DNA of 64,000 nucleotides from Desulfococcus multivorans (lineage in GTDB: Bacteria; Desulfobacterota; Desulfobacteria; Desulfobacterales; Desulfococcaceae): contig NZ_CP015381.1 of assembly GCF_001854245.1 (NCBI RefSeq), forward strand, positions 1,957,001 to 2,021,000, written 5' to 3'. The notes beneath the pieces are model-generated. The model worked only from the letters and a program-made list of their open reading frames with translations, had not been told where the DNA came from and ran no database searches. Position 1 is the first letter of the stretch. Every line of letters begins with the position of its first letter. The translations under genes were made by a program, and so were the position numbers. This document shows, piece after piece, positions 33,859-41,914 of this stretch.

Positions 33859-34710
33859 ATGTTGATGGGGGATATTTCCAGCTTGTCGCTTTTTACACCT
33901 TCAAAATCCTTTGTCGTGGACAATTTGACGGAAGCCTCTGCGGCTTGGTTTCTTTTCCGACAGGACAATATTCTGGTGGATGAACGAAACGGCCGCGTGA
34001 CCGTTCCGCGGGCCGTCACACCGGCGGCGCTGAATATCAACGCCCATCAGCTGCGATGCCTCGGGACGTTATCGCAAACGGCGTGCTATACAGGTGAACT
34101 TGTCGATGCCGATCCCGTTCCGGACGGCATGGCCTGTGTGGCCCTCCGGGGTCTTTTCGGCCGGCTCGACGACAGGGTTTACGGCCTTGCCGGAACAGCG
34201 CTTCAGCTCGTCAACTGGGATCGAGGACACCGGTATTGCGGTCGGTGCGGGACCGAAACCCTTCTGATGACGAGCGAACGCGCCAGAATTTGTCCGGCGT
34301 GCGAGCTGATCAACCACCCCAGAATCTCTCCTGCGGTAATCGTAGCGGTGATCCGTTCGGGTAAGATTCTGCTCGGGCGTTCCGGCCGTTTTCCAAAACC
34401 GAATTTTTTCAGCGTTCTGGCCGGATATGTCGAGGTGGGAGAGACGCTGGAGGCTTGCGTTCATCGCGAGGTCATGGAGGAGGTTGGCATCCGAATCCGG
34501 AATCTGAGGTATTTCGGCAGCCAGCCGTGGCCTTATTCAGGGGCGCTCATGGCGGCGTTTACCGCTGAATGGGCATCGGGGGAGATCTCCGTCGACGGTG
34601 AAGAGATTCTCGAGGCGGGATGGTATGGTCCCCGGGAACTTCCGATGACACCCGGTTTGGGTAGTGTCGCCGCCCGGTTGATCGATTGGTTCAAACACAC
34701 ATACGGATAA
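33859..34710 (+). CDS. nudC: NAD(+) diphosphatase (NudC)
   Basis: A 283-residue Nudix hydrolase. An N-terminal domain, a zinc ribbon (CGRCG and CPACE, about 129-152) and the Nudix box GYVEVGETLEACVHREVMEEVGI (in two parts, about 193-215) are followed by the NADH-specific SQPWPYSGALM. It cleaves NAD(H), and also NAD-capped RNA in E. coli. The ribosome binding site (CGGGA) is weak. The TAACGTTA palindrome is 50 bases upstream (33802-33809), a motif also seen before two other genes here. Confidence 0.9.
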   Translation: MLMGDISSLSLFTPSKSFVVDNLTEASAAWFLFRQDNILVDERNGRVTVPRAVTPAALNINAHQLRCLGTLSQTACYTGELVDADPVPDGMACVALRGLFGRLDDRVYGLAGTALQLVNWDRGHRYCGRCGTETLLMTSERARICPACELINHPRISPAVIVAVIRSGKILLGRSGRFPKPNFFSVLAGYVEVGETLEACVHREVMEEVGIRIRNLRYFGSQPWPYSGALMAAFTAEWASGEISVDGEEILEAGWYGPRELPMTPGLGSVAARLIDWFKHTYG

Positions 34711-34763
34711 TCAAGCCGCGACACATGGGAGCCGTTATCAATAGGAGGAGGAATCAGGAGAGA

Positions 34764-35051
34764 ATGACGCTAACCAAGGCATCCATCATTGAGGAAATTC
34801 AGAACCAATTGCGGTTCTCCAAAAAGGAGACGACGGAACTCGTCGAAACGCTTTTGGAAATTATGAAGCGAACCCTGGCCGACGGTGAAGACCTTCTCAT
34901 CAGCGGTTTCGGTAAATTTTGCGTGAAGGAAAAAAAGCAGCGGCGAGGGCGAAATCCCGCTACGGGTGACGATATGCTGCTCTCGCCGAGACAGGTGGTC
35001 ACCTTTAAATGTTCAGGCAAGCTGAGAGAAAAAATTAACAACGGAACGTGA
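34764..35051 (+). CDS. ihfA: integration host factor alpha-type subunit
   Basis: A 95-residue HU/IHF family DNA-bending protein. KASIIEEIQNQLRFSKKET at the start, DLLISGFGKFCVKEKKQRRGRNP (in two parts) including the beta-arm RNPATGD tip. The alpha-type tail is short. The start at 34764 follows AGGAGA. Its stop overlaps the start of the next gene (TGATG), so the two are probably coupled. Alpha versus HU-type assignment is by resemblance to IhfA (FGxFxVxxKxxRxGRNP). Confidence 0.88.
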   Translation: MTLTKASIIEEIQNQLRFSKKETTELVETLLEIMKRTLADGEDLLISGFGKFCVKEKKQRRGRNPATGDDMLLSPRQVVTFKCSGKLREKINNGT

Positions 35052-35770
35052 TGGAAACGACTGGACCGATGATTTCACCTGAAGATACGCAATCCTCTAC
35101 CACCCGAATGGTGGTGGCCGCTCTCATGACCGGCGTGGCCCTGAAGGCGCGGGATGTCGCGGCTTCGATTTCCCGATCCACGGGCAGGGATGTGACCCCG
35201 GCCGGAATTTCGGGTATTCTCTCCCGAATCAGCGATCCGTCCCGAAGTGATCTGGGAAATTTCATTCAAAAGCACAAGGCCGGCAACGCCTGGGTCTATA
35301 CACTGTCTCCGGCCGCAAAGCCGCTTTCCGAAGCCCAGGCCTACGATCTGACCCAGAAAACCGGAGCCGACCGATACACTCTGGCACAGGCACTCCGGGA
35401 CTATCCGGCGCTTCGACGGAAGATCGCGGGGGAGGTCCGACCCGAGGTGCCAAAGGCGGCCTTTCGTATGGTTCGGAAGTTGGCGGATTCCGTGCGTCCC
35501 GGGCGGCGCATCGACTTCACGGCTCGAAAGGCGCCCAGACCATCCGATCACACGGTTGAGCTCTCCATTCAGTATTCCAGCCGGTACGTCCTCAGCATGG
35601 CCGCGTCACTGAGGACGTTCATCCTGCTCTGTCTTGCGGCGGTTCTTGCCGTCGGCGCCGCCTGCCTGTTTGTTTACGTCTTCCTTTTTCCAGCCCTGGT
35701 GCTGGTATCCGTTGCCGTGATCGCATGGCTCGGTCGGCAATATTTTCGCCGTTCAAGAGAGATTCGATAG
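35051..35770 (+). CDS. membrane-anchored helix-turn-helix protein of unknown function
   Basis: A 239-residue protein. The N-terminal third looks like a winged-helix domain ([40 protein letters not shown]; residues about 20-95). A basic linker and two hydrophobic segments (about 185-206 and 208-230) end the protein, with a basic tail. It is translationally coupled to the IHF gene. A membrane-tethered DNA- or protein-binding domain is plausible. No named family is recognised. Confidence 0.6.
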   Translation: METTGPMISPEDTQSSTTRMVVAALMTGVALKARDVAASISRSTGRDVTPAGISGILSRISDPSRSDLGNFIQKHKAGNAWVYTLSPAAKPLSEAQAYDLTQKTGADRYTLAQALRDYPALRRKIAGEVRPEVPKAAFRMVRKLADSVRPGRRIDFTARKAPRPSDHTVELSIQYSSRYVLSMAASLRTFILLCLAAVLAVGAACLFVYVFLFPALVLVSVAVIAWLGRQYFRRSREIR

Positions 35771-35822
35771 CGGGCTTGCGGAAGACCCGGAAAATCTATC
35801 ACTCTGCCTTAAGGAGGTTGTC

Positions 35823-37223
35823 ATGGAGTGGAGGACCGAAAGGGATTCCATGGGGTCCGTTCAGGTGCCGTCGGATCGGTATTGGGGGGCTCAGACCCAG
35901 CGGTCCCTGGAAAATTTTCCCATTGGCGACGAACGCATGCCTCGTGAGGTGATCCGTGCCATGGGGGTTTTGAAAAAGGCTTGTGCCCAGGCCAATATGG
36001 ATCTGGGGGTGCTGGATCCTGAAATCGGGCGACTCATCGTTCAGGCGGCGGACGAGGTCGCCGGGGGGAATCTGGACGATCACTTTCCCCTGGTGGTGTG
36101 GCAGACCGGCAGCGGCACCCAGTCCAACATGAATGCCAACGAGGTCATTGCCAACCGAGCCAATGAAACGGCCGGAGGACGACGAGGGGACAAACACCCG
36201 GTTCACCCCAACGACCACGTGAACAGGTCCCAGTCTTCCAACGATACCTTTCCCGCCGTCATGCATATCGCGGCCGTCGAGGCCATCACCCGCCGCCTCA
36301 TTCCGGCCTTGTCCCATCTCCACCAAGCCCTGGATGAGAAAGTACGGGCGTTCCGCGATATCATCAAGATCGGCAGGACCCATCTCCAGGATGCAACGCC
36401 CCTCACCCTGGGTCAGGAATTCTCCGGTTATGCCCGTCAGATCGAACTGGGCATCCATCGTGCCCGGGGATGCATCGATCGTCTTTATCCCCTTGCCGTC
36501 GGGGGTACCGCCGTGGGCACGGGACTGAATGCGCCGCCCGGTTTCGATCTCGCCGCGGCCGGGCATATCGCGGCAATCACCGGCCTGCCGTTTTCCGCCG
36601 CCGAAAACAAATTCGAGGGCATGGCAGCCCATGACGCCGTGGTGGAGGCCAGCGGGGTCACGAGGATCCTGGCCGGTAGTCTCATGAAGATCGCCAACGA
36701 CATCCGTTGGCTGGCCAGCGGCCCCCGGTGCGGTATCGGCGAGATCTTCATTCCCGCCAACGAACCGGGAAGTTCCATCATGCCGGGCAAGATCAATCCA
36801 ACCCAATGCGAGGCCCTCACCATGACGGCGGTCCGGGTTATGGGAAACGATGTCACCGTCGGATTTGCCGGTTCCCAGGGGAACTTCGAACTGAATGTCT
36901 TCAAGCCGGTCATGATCTACAGTCTGCTTCAGTCCATCCGTCTCATTTCGGATGCGGTGATGAGCTTCACGGATCGCCTGGTCCAGGGCATCCGCCCCAA
37001 CAAAGCGCGCATCGACATGCTGATGCAACGGTCCCTGATGCTGGTAACGGCCTTGAGCCCCCATATCGGATACGATCGGGCTGCGGCGGTGGCCCACGAG
37101 GCTCATCGTTCCGGAAAGACCTTGAAAGAGACGGCGGTGGCCATGGGTGTGGTGACGGCGGAAGAATTTGACCGGTGGGTGGTACCGGAGGCGATGGTGG
37201 GAGGGTTGAAGCCTGGAGATTGA
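35823..37223 (+). CDS. fumC: class II fumarate hydratase
   Basis: A 466-residue lyase. The family signature [17 protein letters not shown] is at about 318-334, the substrate contacts [14 protein letters not shown] at about 97-110, the SSNDTFP motif at about 139, and [16 protein letters not shown] at about 185. It interconverts fumarate and malate in the cytoplasm. AAGGAGG lies 5 bases before the ATG. It is a single gene, convergent with the ABC transporter operon (15 bases between stops) and with no clear terminator. Confidence 0.95.
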   Translation: MEWRTERDSMGSVQVPSDRYWGAQTQRSLENFPIGDERMPREVIRAMGVLKKACAQANMDLGVLDPEIGRLIVQAADEVAGGNLDDHFPLVVWQTGSGTQSNMNANEVIANRANETAGGRRGDKHPVHPNDHVNRSQSSNDTFPAVMHIAAVEAITRRLIPALSHLHQALDEKVRAFRDIIKIGRTHLQDATPLTLGQEFSGYARQIELGIHRARGCIDRLYPLAVGGTAVGTGLNAPPGFDLAAAGHIAAITGLPFSAAENKFEGMAAHDAVVEASGVTRILAGSLMKIANDIRWLASGPRCGIGEIFIPANEPGSSIMPGKINPTQCEALTMTAVRVMGNDVTVGFAGSQGNFELNVFKPVMIYSLLQSIRLISDAVMSFTDRLVQGIRPNKARIDMLMQRSLMLVTALSPHIGYDRAAAVAHEAHRSGKTLKETAVAMGVVTAEEFDRWVVPEAMVGGLKPGD

Positions 37224-37238
37224 AGGAAAAGAGCCGCG

Positions 37239-38036
37239 TTATGGTCTACGGAGGCGTTCGTAGAGCCGTCGGCAGAAGTGGTGAAAATCGCTGTCCTCGC
37301 GTCGCCGGGGGCGGGACAGGTTGACCCGGATCTCCGCCTGGATGCAGCCCGGGGTTTTGCCCATGACGAGGATCCGGTCGGCCAGGGTGACGGCCTCACT
37401 CACGTCGTGGGTGACAAAGAGAATGGTGTGGGAAAAGGTTTTCCAGAGATCCAGCAGCAGGCGCTGCATCTCCTCGCGGGCCTGGGCGTCAAGAGCGGCA
37501 AAGGGTTCGTCCATTAAAAGCACCTTGGGTTTCAGGATGAGAACCCGCGCCAGGGCGACCCGCTGTTTCATGCCGCCGGATATGGCGGATGGGCGGTAGT
37601 CCCGAAACGGTGCGAGCCCTACCAGTTCAAGGAAACGGTCCACCTCTTCCCGGGCGCGCTTTCTTCCCCGGAACCCTCCCTTCAGCCCGAAAGCGATGTT
37701 TTCCGCCACGGTCAACCAGGGGAAAAGCGCCTCCTCCTGAAACACCACGCATCGGTCGGGTCCGGGTTTCGTGACGGGCTTCCCGTTCAGAATCACCGAA
37801 CCGGCGTCGGGTGGAAGAAAGCCCGACAGGATCTTGAGCAGGGTCGATTTGCCGCATCCGCTGGGGCCCAGTATGCAGATCATCTCCCCGGCGGCCGCCG
37901 TAAAGCTGATGTCCTTCAAGACGGTCAATACCTTGTCGTTGACGGAGAAAGACTTTTCCAGCCGGAGAATTTTCAGGGCCGCAGGTGGCGGCGATTCGGA
38001 CGACGGGCCCGGGATGAGCCTGAGCGAGGCTTTCAT
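37239..38036 (-). CDS. ABC transporter ATP-binding protein (nitrate/sulfonate/thiamine-precursor type)
   Basis: A 265-residue ATPase. Walker A GPSGCGKST (about residues 56-64), Q-loop FQEEALFPWLTV, signature ISGGMKQRVALARVL, Walker B VLLMDEPFAALD and H-loop VTHD. The SsuB/TauB/ThiZ group. The ATG at 38036 overlaps the permease stop (ATGA). It is the last gene of an operon of a radical SAM protein, a binding protein, a permease and this ATPase. Confidence 0.9.
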   Translation of the reverse strand: MKASLRLIPGPSSESPPPAALKILRLEKSFSVNDKVLTVLKDISFTAAAGEMICILGPSGCGKSTLLKILSGFLPPDAGSVILNGKPVTKPGPDRCVVFQEEALFPWLTVAENIAFGLKGGFRGRKRAREEVDRFLELVGLAPFRDYRPSAISGGMKQRVALARVLILKPKVLLMDEPFAALDAQAREEMQRLLLDLWKTFSHTILFVTHDVSEAVTLADRILVMGKTPGCIQAEIRVNLSRPRRREDSDFHHFCRRLYERLRRP

Positions 38037-38827
38037 CCTGACCGCCGGGCGCTTTTGAATGAGAGCTTCAGCAGACAATCGAGCATCCTGTCGCTGGCCT
38101 GGCCCATCACGGCGATGACGATAATGCCGACGATGACGATATCGATACGGCCCAGCATCCGCGCGTCCATGATGACGGCTCCCAGGCCGTAAGGCACCCC
38201 CGTCAACTCCCCCAGAACCAGATACGCCCAGGAGACGCCCAACCCCAGCCGGAGACCGGTGACGATGTGGGGCATGGCGGCTGGAATCAGAATGGCGAAG
38301 ACGCCCCGGATCCGGCCTGTGCCCATCATGGCGCCGGCCTGGAGAAGCAGGATGTCGACCTGGCGAGCGCCCGTCGCGGCGTTGAGGTAGATGGGGAAAA
38401 ACGCGGCGAGCGCCACCAGGAATATCGTGGTTTTCATCCCGATGCCGAACCAGACGAGCGCCAGGGGCAGCCAGCTGATGCCGGGGACCGCCCGGACGGC
38501 GTTGACGGACCCGCTGAGCAGCTGTCGGAAGACGGCCACTCTGCCCGAGAGGATGCCCAGAGGCACTCCCGCCAGAGCGGCGATGAGAAACCCCAGGGCG
38601 ACCCGCCCGAGGCTGGCCGCCGTGTCGGTCAGGAAGCGTCCGGCATAGGGGGTGCTGCCGGCTGTGCCCAGAATGTAAGCGTATGCGGATCGGGCAATGT
38701 CCTTCGGATGGGGAAGGAGGTAGGCGGGGATCCTGTCGGTTTCGCTGATGAAAAACCATCCGGTGATGCAGGCGGCGGGAATGATCCATGGGATCAGCCG
38801 CCGTCCTCCGGCGTTGGATTTTTCCAT
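38033..38827 (-). CDS. ABC transporter permease (SsuC/TauC family)
   Basis: A 264-residue inner membrane protein with six transmembrane segments, the first at about 11-28. The EAA-like region is GAMMGTGRIRGVFAILIPAAMPHIVTGLRLGLG (in parts, about 165-195). GGAG is 8 bases upstream of the ATG at 38827, which follows the binding protein stop by 2 bases. The long frame to 39046 is not used. It is the membrane channel of the importer. Confidence 0.9.
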   Translation of the reverse strand: MEKSNAGGRRLIPWIIPAACITGWFFISETDRIPAYLLPHPKDIARSAYAYILGTAGSTPYAGRFLTDTAASLGRVALGFLIAALAGVPLGILSGRVAVFRQLLSGSVNAVRAVPGISWLPLALVWFGIGMKTTIFLVALAAFFPIYLNAATGARQVDILLLQAGAMMGTGRIRGVFAILIPAAMPHIVTGLRLGLGVSWAYLVLGELTGVPYGLGAVIMDARMLGRIDIVIVGIIVIAVMGQASDRMLDCLLKLSFKSARRSG

Positions 38828-38829
38828 GC

Positions 38830-39780
38830 CTATGGCTCCGTCCGGACCCGTCCGACAAAGGTGAGATCGATGAGACGATCGTAATCCGGCTCCTGCTCGA
38901 TGATGCCCAGCGCCTTCATCCGCCGGCCCAGGGCCTTGACCCTTGCGACAAAGGCCTTGTCCATGTCCCAGGTCAACGCCATATTGTCGGCCGCCGCCCT
39001 CAAGGTGTCGATGTCGGTGCCAAACGTCGCGGCCTTTGCAAGCCATGCCTCGCGATTCCCCGTCAGGTAGCGAGTGGCACGGGCGTGGGTTTTGACGAGC
39101 CGGTATACGGTATCCGGTTTCTGCCGGATCATCTCCCGGGTCACCAGCATGCCTGCGTTGATGGTGCCGATGGATTCCCCGTAATACGGATAGGCGAGAA
39201 TCCGGCCGTAACCTTTCCGGACGGCCAATGTCGGGAAGGGTTCACCGGAAAGGAAGGCGTCGATGTCGCCCCGGGCCAGGGCTGTTCCCATGTCGAAAAA
39301 GTCGATCCGGAGCAGGGTCACATCCTTTTCCGGCGAGAGCCGGTGCCGGGTCAGCGTTTCCCGCAGAAGGATCTCATGCATGGTTCCGGGCACGTAGCCG
39401 ATTCTTTGTCCCCTGAGATCCTGAACCGATTGGACGGCGCCGTGTTTTTTCACCACTAAAGCCGAACTTTTGTTGCAGAGGGCCGCCACGAGGACCACGG
39501 GCTGACCCAGGGTCGAGGCGTGGATGGCGTGGACGATGGTGGTGCCGCACATGTCGAGGCTGCCGGCCAGCAGCGCCGTCTTCTGGTCGGCCGGATTGGT
39601 GAAGGGGAAGACCGCCACCTTGTCGCCCCCCTCCATGAATTCCGCGTAAAAAAACGGCTGAATGGTCTGGGCGGTTTTCCATGTCCCGACCCGGAGCGTC
39701 CGGGCCGACGTCGCAGCGGGGAGAAGCCCTGTGAGGATGAGCAGGGCGGCCAGGGAGCGGCGAAATCGAATTCTTTTCAT
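38830..39780 (-). CDS. ABC transporter substrate-binding protein (NMT1/SsuA family)
   Basis: A 316-residue periplasmic protein with signal peptide (residues about 1-27, cut after TSA). LRVGTWKTAQTIQPFF and ALLAGSLDMCGTTIVHAIHA follow, and the C-terminus is LIDLTFVGR. It belongs to the family whose members bind sulfonates, nitrate or thiamine precursors, and the ligand cannot be told from sequence. The start at 39780 has AAAGGCG upstream; the frame runs on to 39861. It sits between a radical SAM gene and the permease gene. Confidence 0.88.
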   Translation of the reverse strand: MKRIRFRRSLAALLILTGLLPAATSARTLRVGTWKTAQTIQPFFYAEFMEGGDKVAVFPFTNPADQKTALLAGSLDMCGTTIVHAIHASTLGQPVVLVAALCNKSSALVVKKHGAVQSVQDLRGQRIGYVPGTMHEILLRETLTRHRLSPEKDVTLLRIDFFDMGTALARGDIDAFLSGEPFPTLAVRKGYGRILAYPYYGESIGTINAGMLVTREMIRQKPDTVYRLVKTHARATRYLTGNREAWLAKAATFGTDIDTLRAAADNMALTWDMDKAFVARVKALGRRMKALGIIEQEPDYDRLIDLTFVGRVRTEP

Positions 39781-39857
39781 GAAGGATACGCCTTTTTTCG
39801 GGGTGAAGGCCAACGGGGGGCGGCTCGTCCCAGCCTTCGGTCTCTGTCCTTTTCTTC

Positions 39858-40862
39858 TCAACCGCCGAAACAGTTGGAGGCCAGGTCAGGGTTCCAGCCC
39901 ATTTCCACCTGCATCTTTCGGCAGTCCGCGATGTCCCGCCCTCTGCCCTTTCCGGTGTCGGCCTTGGCGTCTCTGGGGCTCGATCCCACCTCGGGGAAGA
40001 AAAGATTGGCCCCGGCCGCAAGTGATGCCGTGTGGGGTTCATGGGTGCAGTGGGCCCGGGGGACGTTTGCCATGACAAGTCGGCTTACCGCCACCATCCG
40101 CGCCATCTCCTGTTCAGTGATCATGCCGTGTTCCGTCATGGGCGATCCCGGGAAATTGATCCGGCGCATGATGCCGCTGTATACGGCCCCGTAATCCCGG
40201 GCCAGGAACATCAGGTCGACGATTTCCTCAGGGTTGTGCTCGGGGCCGACCGGCTCCACGCAGTTCATCCACTTGAGGCCGACATCCTTGAAAACGCTGA
40301 TGGTGCGGATCCGCTTTTCCGGCGAAAAGGGGGTGTCGCGTCCCTCACCCAGACGCACGGCGTGATAGGCTCCCTCGAACCCTGCCGCGAGAAGGGCCTC
40401 GGCTTCCCGGTGGTTGACGTCCCGGGTGTTGGCCACAAGGGGCGTGGCGACGACCTTTTTGATCAGTCGTCCAATGTCCAGAAGTCGATCGAAGGAAAAT
40501 GTGCCGGTGGTCATGACGTTGAGGGCGTCGGCCCCCTGGGTCTCGGCATCCCTGGCCCAGGTCAGGATTTCCGTTTCGCTGAACGTGACGGTATGGGTGA
40601 AGATGCCCGCCCGGCGTGTGAGGGAACAGAATTGGCAGTCAAAGGGACAGGGTTCGATGTTGACGCCGATGTGAAGATGGTTTTCTCCCTTGCCGTTGAA
40701 CCGTTTCCGGGACATCTCGTCGGCGGTCTGCATCAGTGCATAGGTTTCACGGGTGTGAAGGCCCAGGTTCATCAGTACCAGGGCCTCTTCTCGTCGAATC
40801 CCGATGAAGTCGGCCCCTTTTTTCAAAATATCGGCGACATGTGGTGAGATTTTCCAGCTCAT
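39858..40862 (-). CDS. BioB/HydE-like radical SAM enzyme
   Basis: A 334-residue protein with a radical SAM cluster CPFDCQFC (Cys72, Cys76, Cys79), a TIM-barrel and a C-terminal BATS domain (about 240-310), which biotin synthase, HydE and ThiH share. Order differs from BioB in that no second-cluster cysteines of biotin synthase are evident. It overlaps or nearly overlaps the binding protein of an ABC importer (78 bases, same strand), suggesting that the imported compound is its substrate or that they share a pathway. Its reaction is unknown. Confidence 0.8.
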   Translation of the reverse strand: MSWKISPHVADILKKGADFIGIRREEALVLMNLGLHTRETYALMQTADEMSRKRFNGKGENHLHIGVNIEPCPFDCQFCSLTRRAGIFTHTVTFSETEILTWARDAETQGADALNVMTTGTFSFDRLLDIGRLIKKVVATPLVANTRDVNHREAEALLAAGFEGAYHAVRLGEGRDTPFSPEKRIRTISVFKDVGLKWMNCVEPVGPEHNPEEIVDLMFLARDYGAVYSGIMRRINFPGSPMTEHGMITEQEMARMVAVSRLVMANVPRAHCTHEPHTASLAAGANLFFPEVGSSPRDAKADTGKGRGRDIADCRKMQVEMGWNPDLASNCFGG

Positions 40863-41355
40863 GATTTTCCCGGGTTCTGTTGAAGTGATCCGAAGGTGCC
40901 GGCGACGGTCATCCCTGGCGGGGGAGAGTCACCGGTGCGGTTCTGCAAGGCCGTGGTGCTTTGCCCTGCGGCCTTTCAGGCGCCGATGACAGCCATCGGG
41001 CCGGTCTTGACAAGGGTGTGTGCTGCCGGCTGTGCGACGGAACAGCCTTGAAAGGGTTGCAGCCGTTGTTTCGTCCGTCAAAAATATCTACCCTCAACTT
41101 TCGACTTTCACAGGCCGTATCTTTTCGGTCATCGTCATGAAAGTCGAAAATTGAAATCTACCCTTAAATTGACCGCCTGTCAATCGTGTCCATGGATATG
41201 GGTCAAGGAGGCGGCACCGGCTCATGAATACCGAAAGTCGAATAATGATCCTCTGGTTCCGGCATCGCCATATTTCCCATTGATGATCCGGGGCGAGTCG
41301 TGTACATCGGTGTCTCGACCACGCTCAAACCTGAACAGTCATGAAAGGATGCCAT
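40863..41355. other. 493-base gap: repeat copy E, otherwise no feature
   Basis: Between divergent genes (radical SAM operon and YqeY). Several GC-rich hairpins are seen (GCCTGAAAGGCC at about 40970, GCCGGCGACGG near 40900). I looked for TPP, cobalamin, glycine and ZTP riboswitch cores on both strands and saw none convincing. Repeat copy E lies at 41092-41157. Confidence 0.5.
41092..41157. repeat. dispersed repeat, copy E, compact and complete
   Basis: CTCAACTTTCGACTTTCAC at the left and CATGAAAGTCGAAAATTGAA at the right form terminal inverted repeats; the centre (GGCCGTATCTTTTCGGTCATCG) is short. At 66 bp it is the shortest apparently complete copy. Confidence 0.8.
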
Positions 41356-41754
41356 ATGCTGCTGCAAGAACAGATCAAGAAGGATTTGATGACGGCGATG
41401 AAGGAGAAGGACGATGAAAAAAAGGCGGCTCTCCGCGTCGTGATCGGTGAATTCGGACGGTCGGACAAAAAAATACTCTCCGATGATGATGTGGTGAAGA
41501 TTTTGAAGCATCTGGTAAAATCCGAGTCGGAAACGTTGACGATGGCGGGCGGCGCTATGGATTCCGCTTTCATCCGGGTCATCGAGGCGTATCTTCCCGC
41601 CACGGCTTCCGAAACCGAGATCCGGGATTGGATTTTGGTGAATATCGATTTCTCGAAATACGGGAACAAGATGCAGGCGATGCGCGATATCATGGGGCAT
41701 TTTGGAGGGAATGCCGACGGCAATCTGGTTCGAAGGATTATAGAATCCCTTTGA
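41356..41754 (+). CDS. GatB/YqeY-domain protein
   Basis: A 132-residue helical protein of the YqeY family (QIKKDLMTAMKEKDDEKKAA, then IEAYLPATASETEIRDWI and GNLVRRIIESL). The family resembles the tail of GatB, the amidotransferase; its role is not known. It lacks the usual tRNA-binding partner. I start at the second ATG, 41356, which has AAAGGATG at good distance; 41341 would add five residues. It is monocistronic. Confidence 0.83.
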   Translation: MLLQEQIKKDLMTAMKEKDDEKKAALRVVIGEFGRSDKKILSDDDVVKILKHLVKSESETLTMAGGAMDSAFIRVIEAYLPATASETEIRDWILVNIDFSKYGNKMQAMRDIMGHFGGNADGNLVRRIIESL

Positions 41755-41914
41755 GGCGCGGCATCGAAACGGCCGTCCGTTCATGATGGGGGTCGCCGCC
41801 GGTCCTGAGACAGACGGCGGTGAGGCTTCCCCGTGCCAGCGCGGCAATCAGCCGTTGTCGTTCCGGTATGGCAGGATCTGAGCGGCGGGCTGTCATCCGA
41901 ATGGACCGCTAAGG

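Noticed and set aside
35799-37106. 435-codon minus-strand open frame opposite fumC
   Set aside because: Shadow of fumC; no ribosome binding site or domain.
40863-41091. Riboswitch in the leader of the radical SAM operon
   Set aside because: GC-rich hairpins are present but no TPP, cobalamin, glycine, ZTP or c-di-GMP core could be matched by eye. A covariance-model search (Infernal) would decide.
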